From contig CAMDPK010000083.1 of NCBI GenBank assembly GCA_945904015.1, positions 1 to 32,925 on the forward strand: a DNA stretch of 32,925 bases, in the 5' to 3' direction. The stretch comes from Candidatus Kuenenia stuttgartensis (GTDB lineage Bacteria > Planctomycetota > Planctomycetia > Planctomycetales > Planctomycetaceae). Made by a program: the position numbers and the translations under genes. Below the pieces are notes generated by a model. That model was not told the DNA's origin. It saw nothing but the letters and a program-made list of their open reading frames with translations, and ran no database searches. Shown piece by piece: positions 15,989-25,300 of this stretch (position 1 is the stretch's first letter; every line of letters begins with the position of its first letter).

Positions 15989-18664
15989 ATGGCTTTCAAC
16001 TCACGCTGGGTGACATTCGTTTGGCTCGCTGTGACCGCTGCGACGCCGACATCACTGTTCGCTCAAACGGTTCCGCCCAAAGATGCGGCCGCGGTCGAGT
16101 TTTTCGAGAAAAAGATTCGTCCGCTGTTGGCGGACAACTGTTTCAACTGCCATTCGGCCAACACGAATTCTCGCGGTGGGTTGCGCGTGGATGATCGCAA
16201 TGGGTTGATCGCCGGTGGCGATCACGGAGCGGCCATCGTTCCGGGCGATCCCGAAAAGAGCTTGCTCATCCAGGCGGTGCGGCAGACGGACAAGCTCAAG
16301 ATGCCGCCGATGAAGCAGCTCTCCGAGCAGCAGATCGCCGACCTGACGAAGTGGATTCAAGACGGAGCGGTCTGGCCGAAAGTCGAATTCACTCTGCCGA
16401 TGGGTGATCCCAGTCCGGAATACGAACGGCTGCGGAAAGAACACTGGGCGTGGCAGCCGCTGCGAGACGTGCAGGTTCCGTCCGTGCGTGCGACCGATTG
16501 GGCGCGCGAGGACATCGACCGATTCATTCAGGCTGCGTTGGAGTCCAAGGGATTGTCTCCGGTGAGCGATGCGGACAAGGTGACGCTGATTCGCCGCGTG
16601 ACGTTTGATTTGACCGGGCTGCCACCGACGCTCGAGGAGATCACCGCGTTCGTGAAGGACGTGGGGCACGTTTCCAACGTGCCCGACAAGCACGTTGAAA
16701 ACGTGCTCCACGAAGTCGAGGCGTTCGAGAAAGTCGTCGATCGCTTGTTGGCTTCGACAGCATTCGGCGAGCGTTGGGGGCGGCACTGGTTGGATGTGGC
16801 CCGGTACGGCGAATCGACCGGCTCGGCCCGGAATCTTCCGTATCCGCATGCGTGGCGTTATCGCGACTACGTCATCGACGCTTTCAACAACGACAAGCCG
16901 TATGACCAATTCCTTCGCGAGCAGATCGCTGGCGACCTGCTTCCTGCGAACTCAGAGGCTCAGCGCGACGAGCAACTCATTGCGACCGGATTCCTGGCAC
17001 TGGGCGTGAAGGACGTCAATCAGCGATACAAAGTCCGCTTCGTCATGGACAACATCGACGAGCAGATCGACACAGTCAGCCGAGCGGTGTTGGGGCTGAC
17101 GGCGAGTTGTGCTCGCTGCCACGATCACAAGTTCGATCCGATTCCGCAGGCGGACTACTACGCCCTGGCCGGAATCTTCCGCAGCACAGACCTGTGCGCC
17201 GGCGTGCGGAACAAAATGGGTGGCGGCGGCCTCGATTATTACGACACCGACATGCTCTTGAAGCTGGGACTGCCGAAGAGCGCGGATGCCGATGCGGCGA
17301 CGAAGCGCGATGCAGTCAACAAGGCGTTGACCGAGGCTCGTGCTGAGTTGAAGACTCTGAATGACAGCAAAGAAGGGAACGAACTCGCTGCCGACGGTCG
17401 GCAAAAAATCGTCGTCGCGCGCGAGAAAGTCGCGAAGCTTCAGGCCGAGTTGCTCGCATTCAGCGATCCGGCCATGCAGGGGCCGGTCGCCTTCGGAGTT
17501 CGCGATTCCAAGACGATTAGCGATACCGAAATCCGAGTGCGCGGCGAAGCGGAGAAACTCGGCCCTGTGGTGGCGCGCGGGTTTCTCGGCGTGATTCCGT
17601 TTGCCGATCCGCCGCAAGTGAATCCGAATCAAAGTGGCCGGCTGGAATTGGCTCAGTGGCTGACCAGCGAGAAGAACCCGCTCCCGTCGCGCGTGATGGC
17701 GAATCGGATTTGGCAGCACTTGTTCGGTCAGGGGCTGGTGCTCAGCGTCGATAACTTCGGAGTGACCGGCGATTCGCCGTCGCATCCGGAGTTGCTGGAT
17801 CACCTGGCTCAGCGATTCATTCGCGACGGCTGGTCGGTCAAAAAGCTGGTGCGAGCAATCGTGCTGAGTCGAGCCTATCAACTCGGATCGGAATCGCCGG
17901 CGACCAATCTGGAGACCGACCCCGCGAACCGGTTGGTCTGGCGACACAGTCCACGACGGCTTGATGCCGAAGAGATTCGTGACGCGACGCTGGTGACGTC
18001 CGGTACGCTGAATCTGTCTCGACCAGAGGCTTCGCTGGCGAAGGACTTCAAGGTCACCGAACTGCGCAACAACGGCCCAGAGGCTGCACGCTTGATGAAC
18101 GGAGCCGTCAACAGCACACAGCGCAGCGTGTATTTGCCGCTGGTCCGGAACATCACACCGACGTCGCTGGACGTCTTCGACTTCGCCACGCAAGGCATGG
18201 TCACCGGCAGCCGCGATACCACGACGGTGGCGACTCAAGCCCTGTACCTCTTGAACGACCCGTTCGTGCGGCGACAGGCGCTGGCGTTCGCCGCGCGACT
18301 TCTCAAGCAAGCCGATCTGACGGACTCCGCCCGCGTGGACTTGGCCTATCAATTGGCAGTGGGCCGCGCCGCGACAACTGCTGAGATTGAACGAGCCACG
18401 AATTATCTGGCGGAATACGCATTGGCCGCGCGTGAGGTTCTGGCTCCGAAGCTCGCACAAGCGACTCGCAAACCAGAGAAGAAGCAAGCGGCATCACGAC
18501 CAGAAACCACAACGACCAACTCGGTCCCGACAGCGGATGCAGATCAAAACGCCCGCACGGATGAATCAGACGAAGATCTCGAACCAAATGACCCGCAACA
18601 TGCGGCATGGATCAGCTTTTGCCAGGCACTGTTGGGGAGCGCCGAATTCCGGTTTATCAAGTAG
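15989..18664 (+). CDS. DUF1549/DUF1553 cytochrome-c-like protein (planctomycete PSD1 type)
   Basis: The ATG at 15989 is chosen because AGGAAG lies just upstream and a signal peptide follows (MAFNSRWVTFVWLAVTAATP). The 891-aa product has a planctomycete cytochrome-c domain with heme motif CFNCH (51-55) and GDPEKSLLIQAV; a DUF1549 domain (about 165-400) with VTFDLTGLPPTLEEI and ERWGRHWLDVARYGE; a second CARCH motif at 374-378; a short coiled coil (about 430-480); and a C-terminal DUF1553 domain (from about 550) with SRVMANRIWQHLFGQGLV. It probably acts outside the cytoplasm in electron transfer or oxidation of substrates, together with the DUF1501 protein encoded next to it. A REPIN is inserted in frame at 225-241, and another element supplies its TAG stop. 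Confidence 0.93.
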   Translation: MAFNSRWVTFVWLAVTAATPTSLFAQTVPPKDAAAVEFFEKKIRPLLADNCFNCHSANTNSRGGLRVDDRNGLIAGGDHGAAIVPGDPEKSLLIQAVRQTDKLKMPPMKQLSEQQIADLTKWIQDGAVWPKVEFTLPMGDPSPEYERLRKEHWAWQPLRDVQVPSVRATDWAREDIDRFIQAALESKGLSPVSDADKVTLIRRVTFDLTGLPPTLEEITAFVKDVGHVSNVPDKHVENVLHEVEAFEKVVDRLLASTAFGERWGRHWLDVARYGESTGSARNLPYPHAWRYRDYVIDAFNNDKPYDQFLREQIAGDLLPANSEAQRDEQLIATGFLALGVKDVNQRYKVRFVMDNIDEQIDTVSRAVLGLTASCARCHDHKFDPIPQADYYALAGIFRSTDLCAGVRNKMGGGGLDYYDTDMLLKLGLPKSADADAATKRDAVNKALTEARAELKTLNDSKEGNELAADGRQKIVVAREKVAKLQAELLAFSDPAMQGPVAFGVRDSKTISDTEIRVRGEAEKLGPVVARGFLGVIPFADPPQVNPNQSGRLELAQWLTSEKNPLPSRVMANRIWQHLFGQGLVLSVDNFGVTGDSPSHPELLDHLAQRFIRDGWSVKKLVRAIVLSRAYQLGSESPATNLETDPANRLVWRHSPRRLDAEEIRDATLVTSGTLNLSRPEASLAKDFKVTELRNNGPEAARLMNGAVNSTQRSVYLPLVRNITPTSLDVFDFATQGMVTGSRDTTTVATQALYLLNDPFVRRQALAFAARLLKQADLTDSARVDLAYQLAVGRAATTAEIERATNYLAEYALAAREVLAPKLAQATRKPEKKQAASRPETTTTNSVPTADADQNARTDESDEDLEPNDPQHAAWISFCQALLGSAEFRFIK
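16661..16711. repeat. REPIN-like inverted pair inside the DUF1549 domain
   Basis: Two 24-nt arms (16661-16684 and 16688-16711) face each other across 3 nt. Each has a GTGG head and a hairpin: GGCACGTT-TCC-AACGTGCC in one, AGCACGTT-TTC-AACGTGCT in the other. The first base pair of the stem is G:C in one and A:T in the other, a compensatory change. It is read as VGHVSNVPDKHVENVLHEV between AFVKD and the conserved AFEKVVDRLLAS. Confidence 0.75.
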
Positions 18665-18718
18665 TTCGGACGCCTACGTCCGAACAATCGTCAGACCGGA
18701 CGTAGGTGTCCGGTCTAC
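18661..18718. repeat. REPIN-like inverted pair supplying a stop codon
   Basis: Arms of 22 bp (18661-18682 and 18697-18718) are inverted, each with a GTAG head. The left stem is TTCGGACG/CGTCCGAA around CCTA; the right, read on its own strand, is ACCGGACA/CGTCCGGT. Two outer base pairs differ but both remain paired (TT:AA versus AC:GT). The TAG of the left GTAG head is the stop codon of the DUF1549/DUF1553 gene. The next gene starts 29 bp beyond the right arm. Confidence 0.8.
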
Positions 18719-18747
18719 GAAGCAAACGCCGCTCGAAGGACATGACC

Positions 18748-20157
18748 ATGTTGGACCCTCAAACCGAATTGAACTTGCACAGCCGCTGCCTGTCGCGCCG
18801 GCAGGCGCTGAAAGCCAGCAGCGCCGGTTTCGGGTATCTCGCGCTGGCGGGACTGTTGGGCCAGGACGCGAGACGGAATCGCGCTGCGGCGAATGAACCA
18901 GCGGACGCCGCCTTGCGCCCATTGGCTCCGAAGTCACCGCACTTCGCCGTGAAGGCCAAGCGGATCATCTTCTGCTTCATGGAAGGAGCGGCGTCGCAGC
19001 TCGATACCTGGGAATACAAGCCGCAGCTTCAGAAGGACGGCGGCAAGGTCGGTCCCGGCGGCGGCTTGCTGACCGCTTCCAAGTTCAAGTTCAGCCAACA
19101 TGGTCAGACCGGGACGTGGGTCTCGGAACTCTTTCCACACATGACGAAGCATGTCGATGACCTGTGCTTCCTGCGCGGCTTGCACACGGACACGCCAGCT
19201 CACCCGCAGGCGGTGATTCAGCTTCATACGGGGACGGCCTTGGCGTCGCTCACTCGGCCGTCAATGGGCGCGTGGCTGATGTACGGCCTGGGGTCCGAGA
19301 ACCAAGACTTGCCTGGTTACGTCACGATCAACCCGTCCGCGAACTTCGGCGGAGCAATCAATTTCGGCAGCGCGTTCCTGCCGGCTCACTTCCAGGGGAC
19401 GCGCATCAATGACGTGGGCTTCGTACCGAACTTGAAGCCTCAGACCGTGACTGCGTTGCAGCGCAAGCAAATTGATCTTATTCAGTCGTTGAACCGTGAC
19501 CTTGCGGCAACGCCCGGCGCGCCGGACCAGCTTGAGGGTGTCATTCAATCGTTCGAGCTGGCGTTCAAGATGCAGGGCAAAGTTCCGGAGTTGCTCGACA
19601 TCTCAAAAGAGCCGCAGTCTGTCCTCGATGCTTACGGCGTGAAGCCCGGCCCGGCCGGCAGCTTCGCAAGGCAATGCTTGATGGCTCGGCGAATGAGCGA
19701 AGCTGGAGTTCGTTTCGTCGAGATCTGCCATCCCGGTTGGGACCAGCACAACAACCTGCATCGCGATCTCATCAAAAACTCCGCCGCGACCGATCAGCCG
19801 ACCGCCGCGCTGCTGGACGATCTCGGCCAGCGCGGACTTCTGGACGACACGCTGGTCTTGTTCGGCAGCGAGTTCGGCCGCATGCCGACCGCGCAAGGCC
19901 CGGACGGACGCGATCACAACATCACCGGCTATCCGATGTGGCTGGCCGGAGCCGGCGTGAAAAAAGGCTTTTCGCACGGAGTCACCGACGAATACGGCCT
20001 GCACGCCGTTGAAGGTCGGATGCACACCACCGACCTGCACGCCACGTTGCTGGCCCTGATGGGGCTCGACCACGAACAACTGACCTACCGCTACGCTGGC
20101 CGAGATTTCCGACTGACCGACGTGGCCGGCAACGTGGCTCGCGAGATCTTCGCCTGA
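18748..20157 (+). CDS. DUF1501 family protein, partner of the DUF1549/DUF1553 gene
   Basis: The ATG at 18748 is preferred over 18742 because AAGGA then has 7-nt spacing. The 469-aa product has a Tat leader with RR at 17-18 (SRRQALKASSAGFGYLALAG), then FCFMEGAASQLDTWEYKPQL, GWDQHNNLH where other copies have WDTH, GSEFGRMPTAQG and GRDHN. It belongs to a distinct DUF1501 subgroup: GRM for GRT, and RDHN for RDHW. Members of this subgroup usually follow a DUF1549/DUF1553 gene exactly as here, so the two products probably act together outside the cytoplasm. The chemistry is unknown. Confidence 0.93.
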   Translation: MLDPQTELNLHSRCLSRRQALKASSAGFGYLALAGLLGQDARRNRAAANEPADAALRPLAPKSPHFAVKAKRIIFCFMEGAASQLDTWEYKPQLQKDGGKVGPGGGLLTASKFKFSQHGQTGTWVSELFPHMTKHVDDLCFLRGLHTDTPAHPQAVIQLHTGTALASLTRPSMGAWLMYGLGSENQDLPGYVTINPSANFGGAINFGSAFLPAHFQGTRINDVGFVPNLKPQTVTALQRKQIDLIQSLNRDLAATPGAPDQLEGVIQSFELAFKMQGKVPELLDISKEPQSVLDAYGVKPGPAGSFARQCLMARRMSEAGVRFVEICHPGWDQHNNLHRDLIKNSAATDQPTAALLDDLGQRGLLDDTLVLFGSEFGRMPTAQGPDGRDHNITGYPMWLAGAGVKKGFSHGVTDEYGLHAVEGRMHTTDLHATLLALMGLDHEQLTYRYAGRDFRLTDVAGNVAREIFA

Positions 20158-20167
20158 ATCGGTGGAC

Positions 20168-20199
20168 GTCGAGTGCGAGGCCGAAGACGGACACTCGAA
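20168..20199. terminator. Weak stem-loop between convergent genes
   Basis: TCGAGTG (20169-20175) can pair with CACTCGA (20192-20198) across 16 nt in the 64-bp gap between a plus-strand DUF1501 gene and a minus-strand CotH gene. There is no T-run on either side, so a shared terminator is only a suggestion from position. Confidence 0.25.
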
Positions 20200-20221
20200 C
20201 GGAACTCTGTTTGTCTGACGG

Positions 20222-22276
20222 CTACTTGCGAGGTGTCTCGGCCTTGATCTCCGGCGCGCGAGGTGGCGGGCCAAAGCCGGGTGGGCCGAGTCCCGGTGGT
20301 GGGCCGAAGGCGGCATTCAGGCCAGCGATCAACTCCGCGTTGTCGAGGCGGTCGTCGTTTCCTTTGTCCCATTGTTTGAACCAAGTTCCGAAGAGCGCGG
20401 CCCATTCGGCCTTCGAAGTCTTGCCGTCCTTGTCGGTGTCGGCGGTTTTGAGCAGTGGCGGGCCGAGGAACATGCCAGGGCCGAAACCGGCGGGTGGTTT
20501 GAATCCACCGGGAGCAGCGTTGGGCGGTGCGCCGAGGGAATCGTTGAGGCCGTTCTTAATTTCGACCTCGTCGAGCGAGCCGTTCTTGTCTTTGTCCCAT
20601 TCACGCAGCCACTTGGTGCAGAGGTCGAGAAATTCTTTGCGCGAGAGCTTCTCGTCTTTGTCCGCGTCAGCCGCCGCAAGGATCTGTGGCGCATGGAAGT
20701 TGCCGGGGCCAAAGCCACCACCACCGGGTCCGCCCCCTCCGGGAGGACCGAAGTTCAAGCCAGGCGTTTTTCCCTTCGAAGTTCCAGCAAGCTGCGCGGT
20801 AACGGATTCACGTCGCTTGACGAAGAACGACTCCAACGAAGGTTGACCACCGAACATGCCAGGGCCACCGGGGCCGGGACCGAAGCCGCCTGGCCCACCC
20901 GCCGCTTGGACTTTGGCCGCTCGCTTGGCGTCTTGAGCGATCAACTCTTTGAGCGCCGCTTGAACCACGGGAAGACTTTTCGTGGTGAGTCCCTTGTCTC
21001 CGAAACAGGCGTCGGACAATTGCCGAATCTGATCGCGATAGGTCTTGTCGAATTCGTCCCACGCGAGCAGCCGTTCGATCAGCTTGTTCTCACCGACATG
21101 CGGATGACTGATGCTGAGTTCCTGCAACTGCTCGGCGGACCCGGCCATGAAGAAGGCCCCCATCGACAGGTCCATGTCCCACGGCAGGAAGACGAATTTG
21201 CTCGACTGTGTTTTGTTCGACGGGGGCGGCAGATAGACGTAGTAGTTGTGAACCTGCGTCAGAAAGCTGTCCATGTTGGCCAGCAGAGTGTTCGCCGCGA
21301 GGAACCTCGCGAATTGATCCGTGTCGAGTAGCGAACCGATGTCACGACGAAATTGCTTGTCGTCCGCTTTGTGGATCAGCCGAGTCAGTTCGATCAGGCG
21401 GCGAGTCTCCTCCTTCTTCGGTTTGGACTTCGGTTCAAACCACGAATACGCCGCCCAATCTTCCCCTTTGTACTCCAGCCCCTGCGTCCCTTCGGGCTTG
21501 AGCAGCATGCCCTTGTCCGTTTGAAAATGGCGGCGCAAGAAAGCTTTGTCGATCTCTTCGACCAGCGTGTAGAGGCCGAGCGGTTCGTGATCGCACTCGC
21601 CGTCAATCGTCAGCGAGACCTCGGCGAACGCCGTTCGAGGCGACGCGATTCCGGCCGCTTGAAAGACGGGATACGACAACGCTTGGCGGACATGAGTCGG
21701 GTCCATCACGTTGTTGTGCAGATTGAGCTGCTGCATTCCGTGGAACTTCTGGCCATCGACGAAACGATCGAAGTCGATCTTGAACGGCCGCTTGCGAGTC
21801 GCCGCGGAGAGCATGTAGCTGCCGTTCCCTTTGAATCGCAGGCCGACATCGCGAATCGTCTGGCCATCGAGTTCGACGTCGGCTTTCACATATTCAAAGT
21901 CGAATCCAAAACTGCCGGGGCGAAAGGCTCCACCTGGGCCTCCGAATGCAGGCGGTGCAGCGGGCGCAGCGGGCGCAGCGTTTGGCTTGCGCTCCTCGCC
22001 GGATTTCGGCGGGCTGGCACCCGCCGCAGGACCACCCGGAAATCCGCCGCCCGGCGGAGGCGGACCAAATCCCGGAAAGCCACCAGCAGCCGGCTGCATC
22101 GTCTTCCAATTTTCGGCCGAGACATGCAGATGAATCTTCCAAACGCGAGTCAACCCAAAGTCGCCGTCGGAGTCATCCTTCGCCGGGTTCTCCGCGAAAC
22201 AGTCAGAGAGACCGAACAATGCACACCAGGTGCAGGCCAGCAGCGCGGCCATCGCGCGGGGAAGGGCGTTGAGCAT
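20222..22276 (-). CDS. Secreted CotH-kinase family protein with C-terminal EF-hands
   Basis: The 684-aa product has a signal peptide (about 1-28) and a Gly/Pro-rich stretch (65-125). The CotH region follows, with LRFKGNGSYML (146-156), KRPFKIDFD (162-170), GLYTLVEEIDKAFL (234-247) and FLPWDMDLS (363-371), the last matching the CotH active-site signature. A second Gly/Pro-rich linker precedes four calcium-binding EF-hand loops: DADKDEKLSRKE (about 537-549), DKDKNGSLDEVE (561-572), DTDKDGKTSKAE (613-624) and the less regular DKGNDDRLDNAE (637-648). CotH proteins are protein kinases in spore coats of Bacillus; here the protein is exported and its target is unknown. It is third in the minus-strand sulfatase cluster, 95 bp after the heme-protein gene. 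Confidence 0.88.
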   Translation of the reverse strand: MLNALPRAMAALLACTWCALFGLSDCFAENPAKDDSDGDFGLTRVWKIHLHVSAENWKTMQPAAGGFPGFGPPPPGGGFPGGPAAGASPPKSGEERKPNAAPAAPAAPPAFGGPGGAFRPGSFGFDFEYVKADVELDGQTIRDVGLRFKGNGSYMLSAATRKRPFKIDFDRFVDGQKFHGMQQLNLHNNVMDPTHVRQALSYPVFQAAGIASPRTAFAEVSLTIDGECDHEPLGLYTLVEEIDKAFLRRHFQTDKGMLLKPEGTQGLEYKGEDWAAYSWFEPKSKPKKEETRRLIELTRLIHKADDKQFRRDIGSLLDTDQFARFLAANTLLANMDSFLTQVHNYYVYLPPPSNKTQSSKFVFLPWDMDLSMGAFFMAGSAEQLQELSISHPHVGENKLIERLLAWDEFDKTYRDQIRQLSDACFGDKGLTTKSLPVVQAALKELIAQDAKRAAKVQAAGGPGGFGPGPGGPGMFGGQPSLESFFVKRRESVTAQLAGTSKGKTPGLNFGPPGGGGPGGGGFGPGNFHAPQILAAADADKDEKLSRKEFLDLCTKWLREWDKDKNGSLDEVEIKNGLNDSLGAPPNAAPGGFKPPAGFGPGMFLGPPLLKTADTDKDGKTSKAEWAALFGTWFKQWDKGNDDRLDNAELIAGLNAAFGPPPGLGPPGFGPPPRAPEIKAETPRK

Positions 22277-22371
22277 TTGACGTCTTTCAATTCAACAGCG
22301 ATGAGTGCAATCAGAAACTTCCACACTGAGAGCGACAGTCACGAAAGGCCCCCGAAAACCGCCGGTTGAAA

Positions 22372-25300
22372 TCATTTCGGCTGTGCCGAGCGGACTTCGG
22401 AGTCGGTCGGATTACTCAGCAAGTACGCGATGACGTCTCGCAGCTCTTCCGGCGACTTCACGACCCCTTGCGCCATGGCCGAGACGTCCGAGAGTTTCCG
22501 CGCCTCGATGTCAGCCTTGTTGATCGAGACCCGCTTCGTGTCGGGCAGCAGCACTTCCAGCTTGTCGCCCGTTTCGCTGACGACGAGGCCGGTGATGACT
22601 TTGCCGTCTTTGGTTTCGATTGTCGAAGACTTGAAGACCGGCGAGATGACTCTGTTCGGTGCCAGCACCGATTCGACGAGATACGCGACCGAGAACCGTT
22701 TCCCGGAATCGGCCAAACTGGGACCGCCGCCGCCAGGGTGAGTGGCGGTCGCCGCGTGACACTTCGCGCATCCGAGTGACTCGGCACCGAACAGTTTCTT
22801 GCCGCGCGCGACGTCGCCGGTCTTCACCGCTTCGGACCAATCGACGGCGAGGAACTTCGGAGCTATCGGCTGCGAGCCGCTGCCAGCCGACTTCAAGCGA
22901 TCGGCCAATGACAGACCGTCCGGCTTCTCTGGCAGCGAGAACTTCACGTCGCCGAGATGCTTGAAGTGCAGATATTGCCCGCCCCGTCCCGATTGCATTC
23001 GCACACGGACGAGGATGTCGTTGCTCCCCGCCAACAGATCGAGCGGCACGACGTCATCGAGCTGTTGCAGCGGTCGGACGGCGTCGTTCGTGAAGACCAG
23101 CTTGCCGTTGTGCCAGACGCGAACTCCGTCCTCGCTGCCGACGAGCAGTTGCATGCGCTGAGCGGTCGGCACATCGAAGCGAACCAGCGAATAGACCGAC
23201 GAATTCGGCGACGGTCCAAACAGCGTGTTGAAGTTGTAAAGCGGCCGATCCGGACTGGAGGTCTTCGTCAGCTTCCACTCGAACGATTTCCCGTCGACGA
23301 CGAATTTCGCAGCGAGGTCGATTGCCGCGGTCTCGACGGAATGCACCGTCTGAAAGCCATCGGCATCCAGCACGGGACCGAGCATCCACACTTGCGGCCG
23401 GACATGCTCAAGCTTTCCGAGCAGGTTGAGCCGCTTGTCCTGCACGTCGGCCGTGACCGTGGCGATCTTCGGCTCGGAACGTGGATCATTAAGCAGCGAC
23501 AAAAAGTGCGCCGCCTGCAACCGCACCTTGTCGTCGTCATCGCCGAGCCGCTCGACAAGCAGCGCGAAGAGCTTCTCCTGCTCAGGCGTGTGCTTGAGCG
23601 CCTTCCAGTGCTCGGCCACCGTGTAGTTGCCGACGCGGCCGAACTTGCGCAAGTCGATCAGCTCCTTCTCGTCGGCAAAGAGGATGATGTTTGCTTCCTC
23701 TTTCTGCTGCGGTGAGAGCGGCGCAGCGTCAGGCAGCTTGGCATCGACAGGAGGAATCGTGAGCCGGAAGCCTGCGATGAGAACGCCCATCATGCGAAAC
23801 GGTTGCTCGGGTGCTCGGCAATACGCGGCTGTCAATTTCGGCAACGAGAAACTCGAAAACACATGACAAGCCCGCACCAAATTGGCGTCGATCTCACCTT
23901 CACGCAGTCGTTCGCGTTTTCCATCTTTCCAGTCTTGGCGATGCTGTTTCAATGTTCCTTCCGGATCACGTTCAAACTCCACCAGCATCTCCTCAAGCAT
24001 CGACTCGGCAAACCCCTGTCTCAGGGACTTCGCGAGAGGCTCCACGAGAATTGGTCCAAGGATCGCAACCGTCAGAGATTCTCCAAAAGTGAGCGGTGCA
24101 GCAGGTGGATGCCGATCAGGGTGAGGAATCGTTTTCGGCGACTCCTGCCAGCGACGGAGTAGCTCTGCAAATGCTGTCGATGACCGATTCCACTCAGTCC
24201 GAAGACGTTCCTCATGGAGCTTCTCTGCCTCGACACTTGTCATGTCGTATCCGTCGAACGGCATCGTGTCGGGATCGTCCTTGCGCGTGATGACGACGAG
24301 GTCACTGCGGTACGTCGGCGAGCCTTCGTTCTGAGCCATGTAGCACATCGTGACGAAGACTCGGCCTCCGCGACCGACGCAGACACCGACCGGCCGCGCC
24401 TGGTCGCTCCCTTCCAGCAGGACATGCTCCTTCGCCGTGAAGGTGTTTCCCTTGGCTTCGAGCGGATAGCGCGTGACCTGCCGGCGACACCAGCGGGCGA
24501 CGAGCAGATTGTTGTCGTACTTCTCCGGCAGATAGCCGTCCGAGTAATACGTTTGCAGGACCGGCACGAATCGGCCCAGCTCTTCGTTGAGGCTCGGCAG
24601 GATGTCAGCGCGGTCGGGCGATTTGCTCTGCAACCAACCTCGCGGCCAACTGAAGTACGAGCCATCAGTCACATGCAACAACCGACCGGGAACGTAGGCC
24701 GATGGCAATCCTTCGTGATCGTTATCGTTAGTGAAGAGGTTCCAATTCTTGTCGAAGCACAACCCGCACGGGTTCCGCAATCCACGCGAGAAGCTTCGCA
24801 GATTGGTTCCGTCCGGGCGAATACGAAAGACTCCGCCGACTCCGTTGTACGGCATCGTCGCCCAGTCTTTGTCGCCGACGCGAACGGTTTTCTCGTAGCC
24901 CTGTCGCTCCGCGACAGGAGGGCCGTCGGAGCCATCAGCTTTCTTGGTGGCAGACGACGGCTTGGCGGAATTTGCGTCGGTCGACGTGCGGCTTTCCTGT
25001 CGCGGAGCGACAGGGCTACTTTTGAAGAACATCGTCCAATGACCCCAGTGATCCGGTCGAGTGAAGTCGCCGTAGTACCACAGCGGATCGCCCATCGAGA
25101 CGTAGAGGTCGCCCTCTGGTCCCCACGCGCAGGCGTGAAAGCACTGATGGACGTGACCGTTCGGCACTCCCCAGAGCAACCGTTCGGGTGTGATTCCTTC
25201 GCGCTTCAGCCGAGCACCCGGCAGCCGATAGACCGCGCTGACCGTGACGATGTAGAGGTCATCGCCTCGAATCTCGATGTCGTTGACCCAGGTGTGATCG

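Noticed and set aside
16952..18487. Antisense frame of about 510 codons under the DUF1549/DUF1553 gene
   Set aside because: Arises from high GC at third positions; no domains, and the plus strand has heme and DUF1553 motifs.
22358..22368. Short palindrome AACCGCCGGTT after the heme-protein gene
   Set aside because: Only 5-bp arms and no T-run; too weak to call a terminator.
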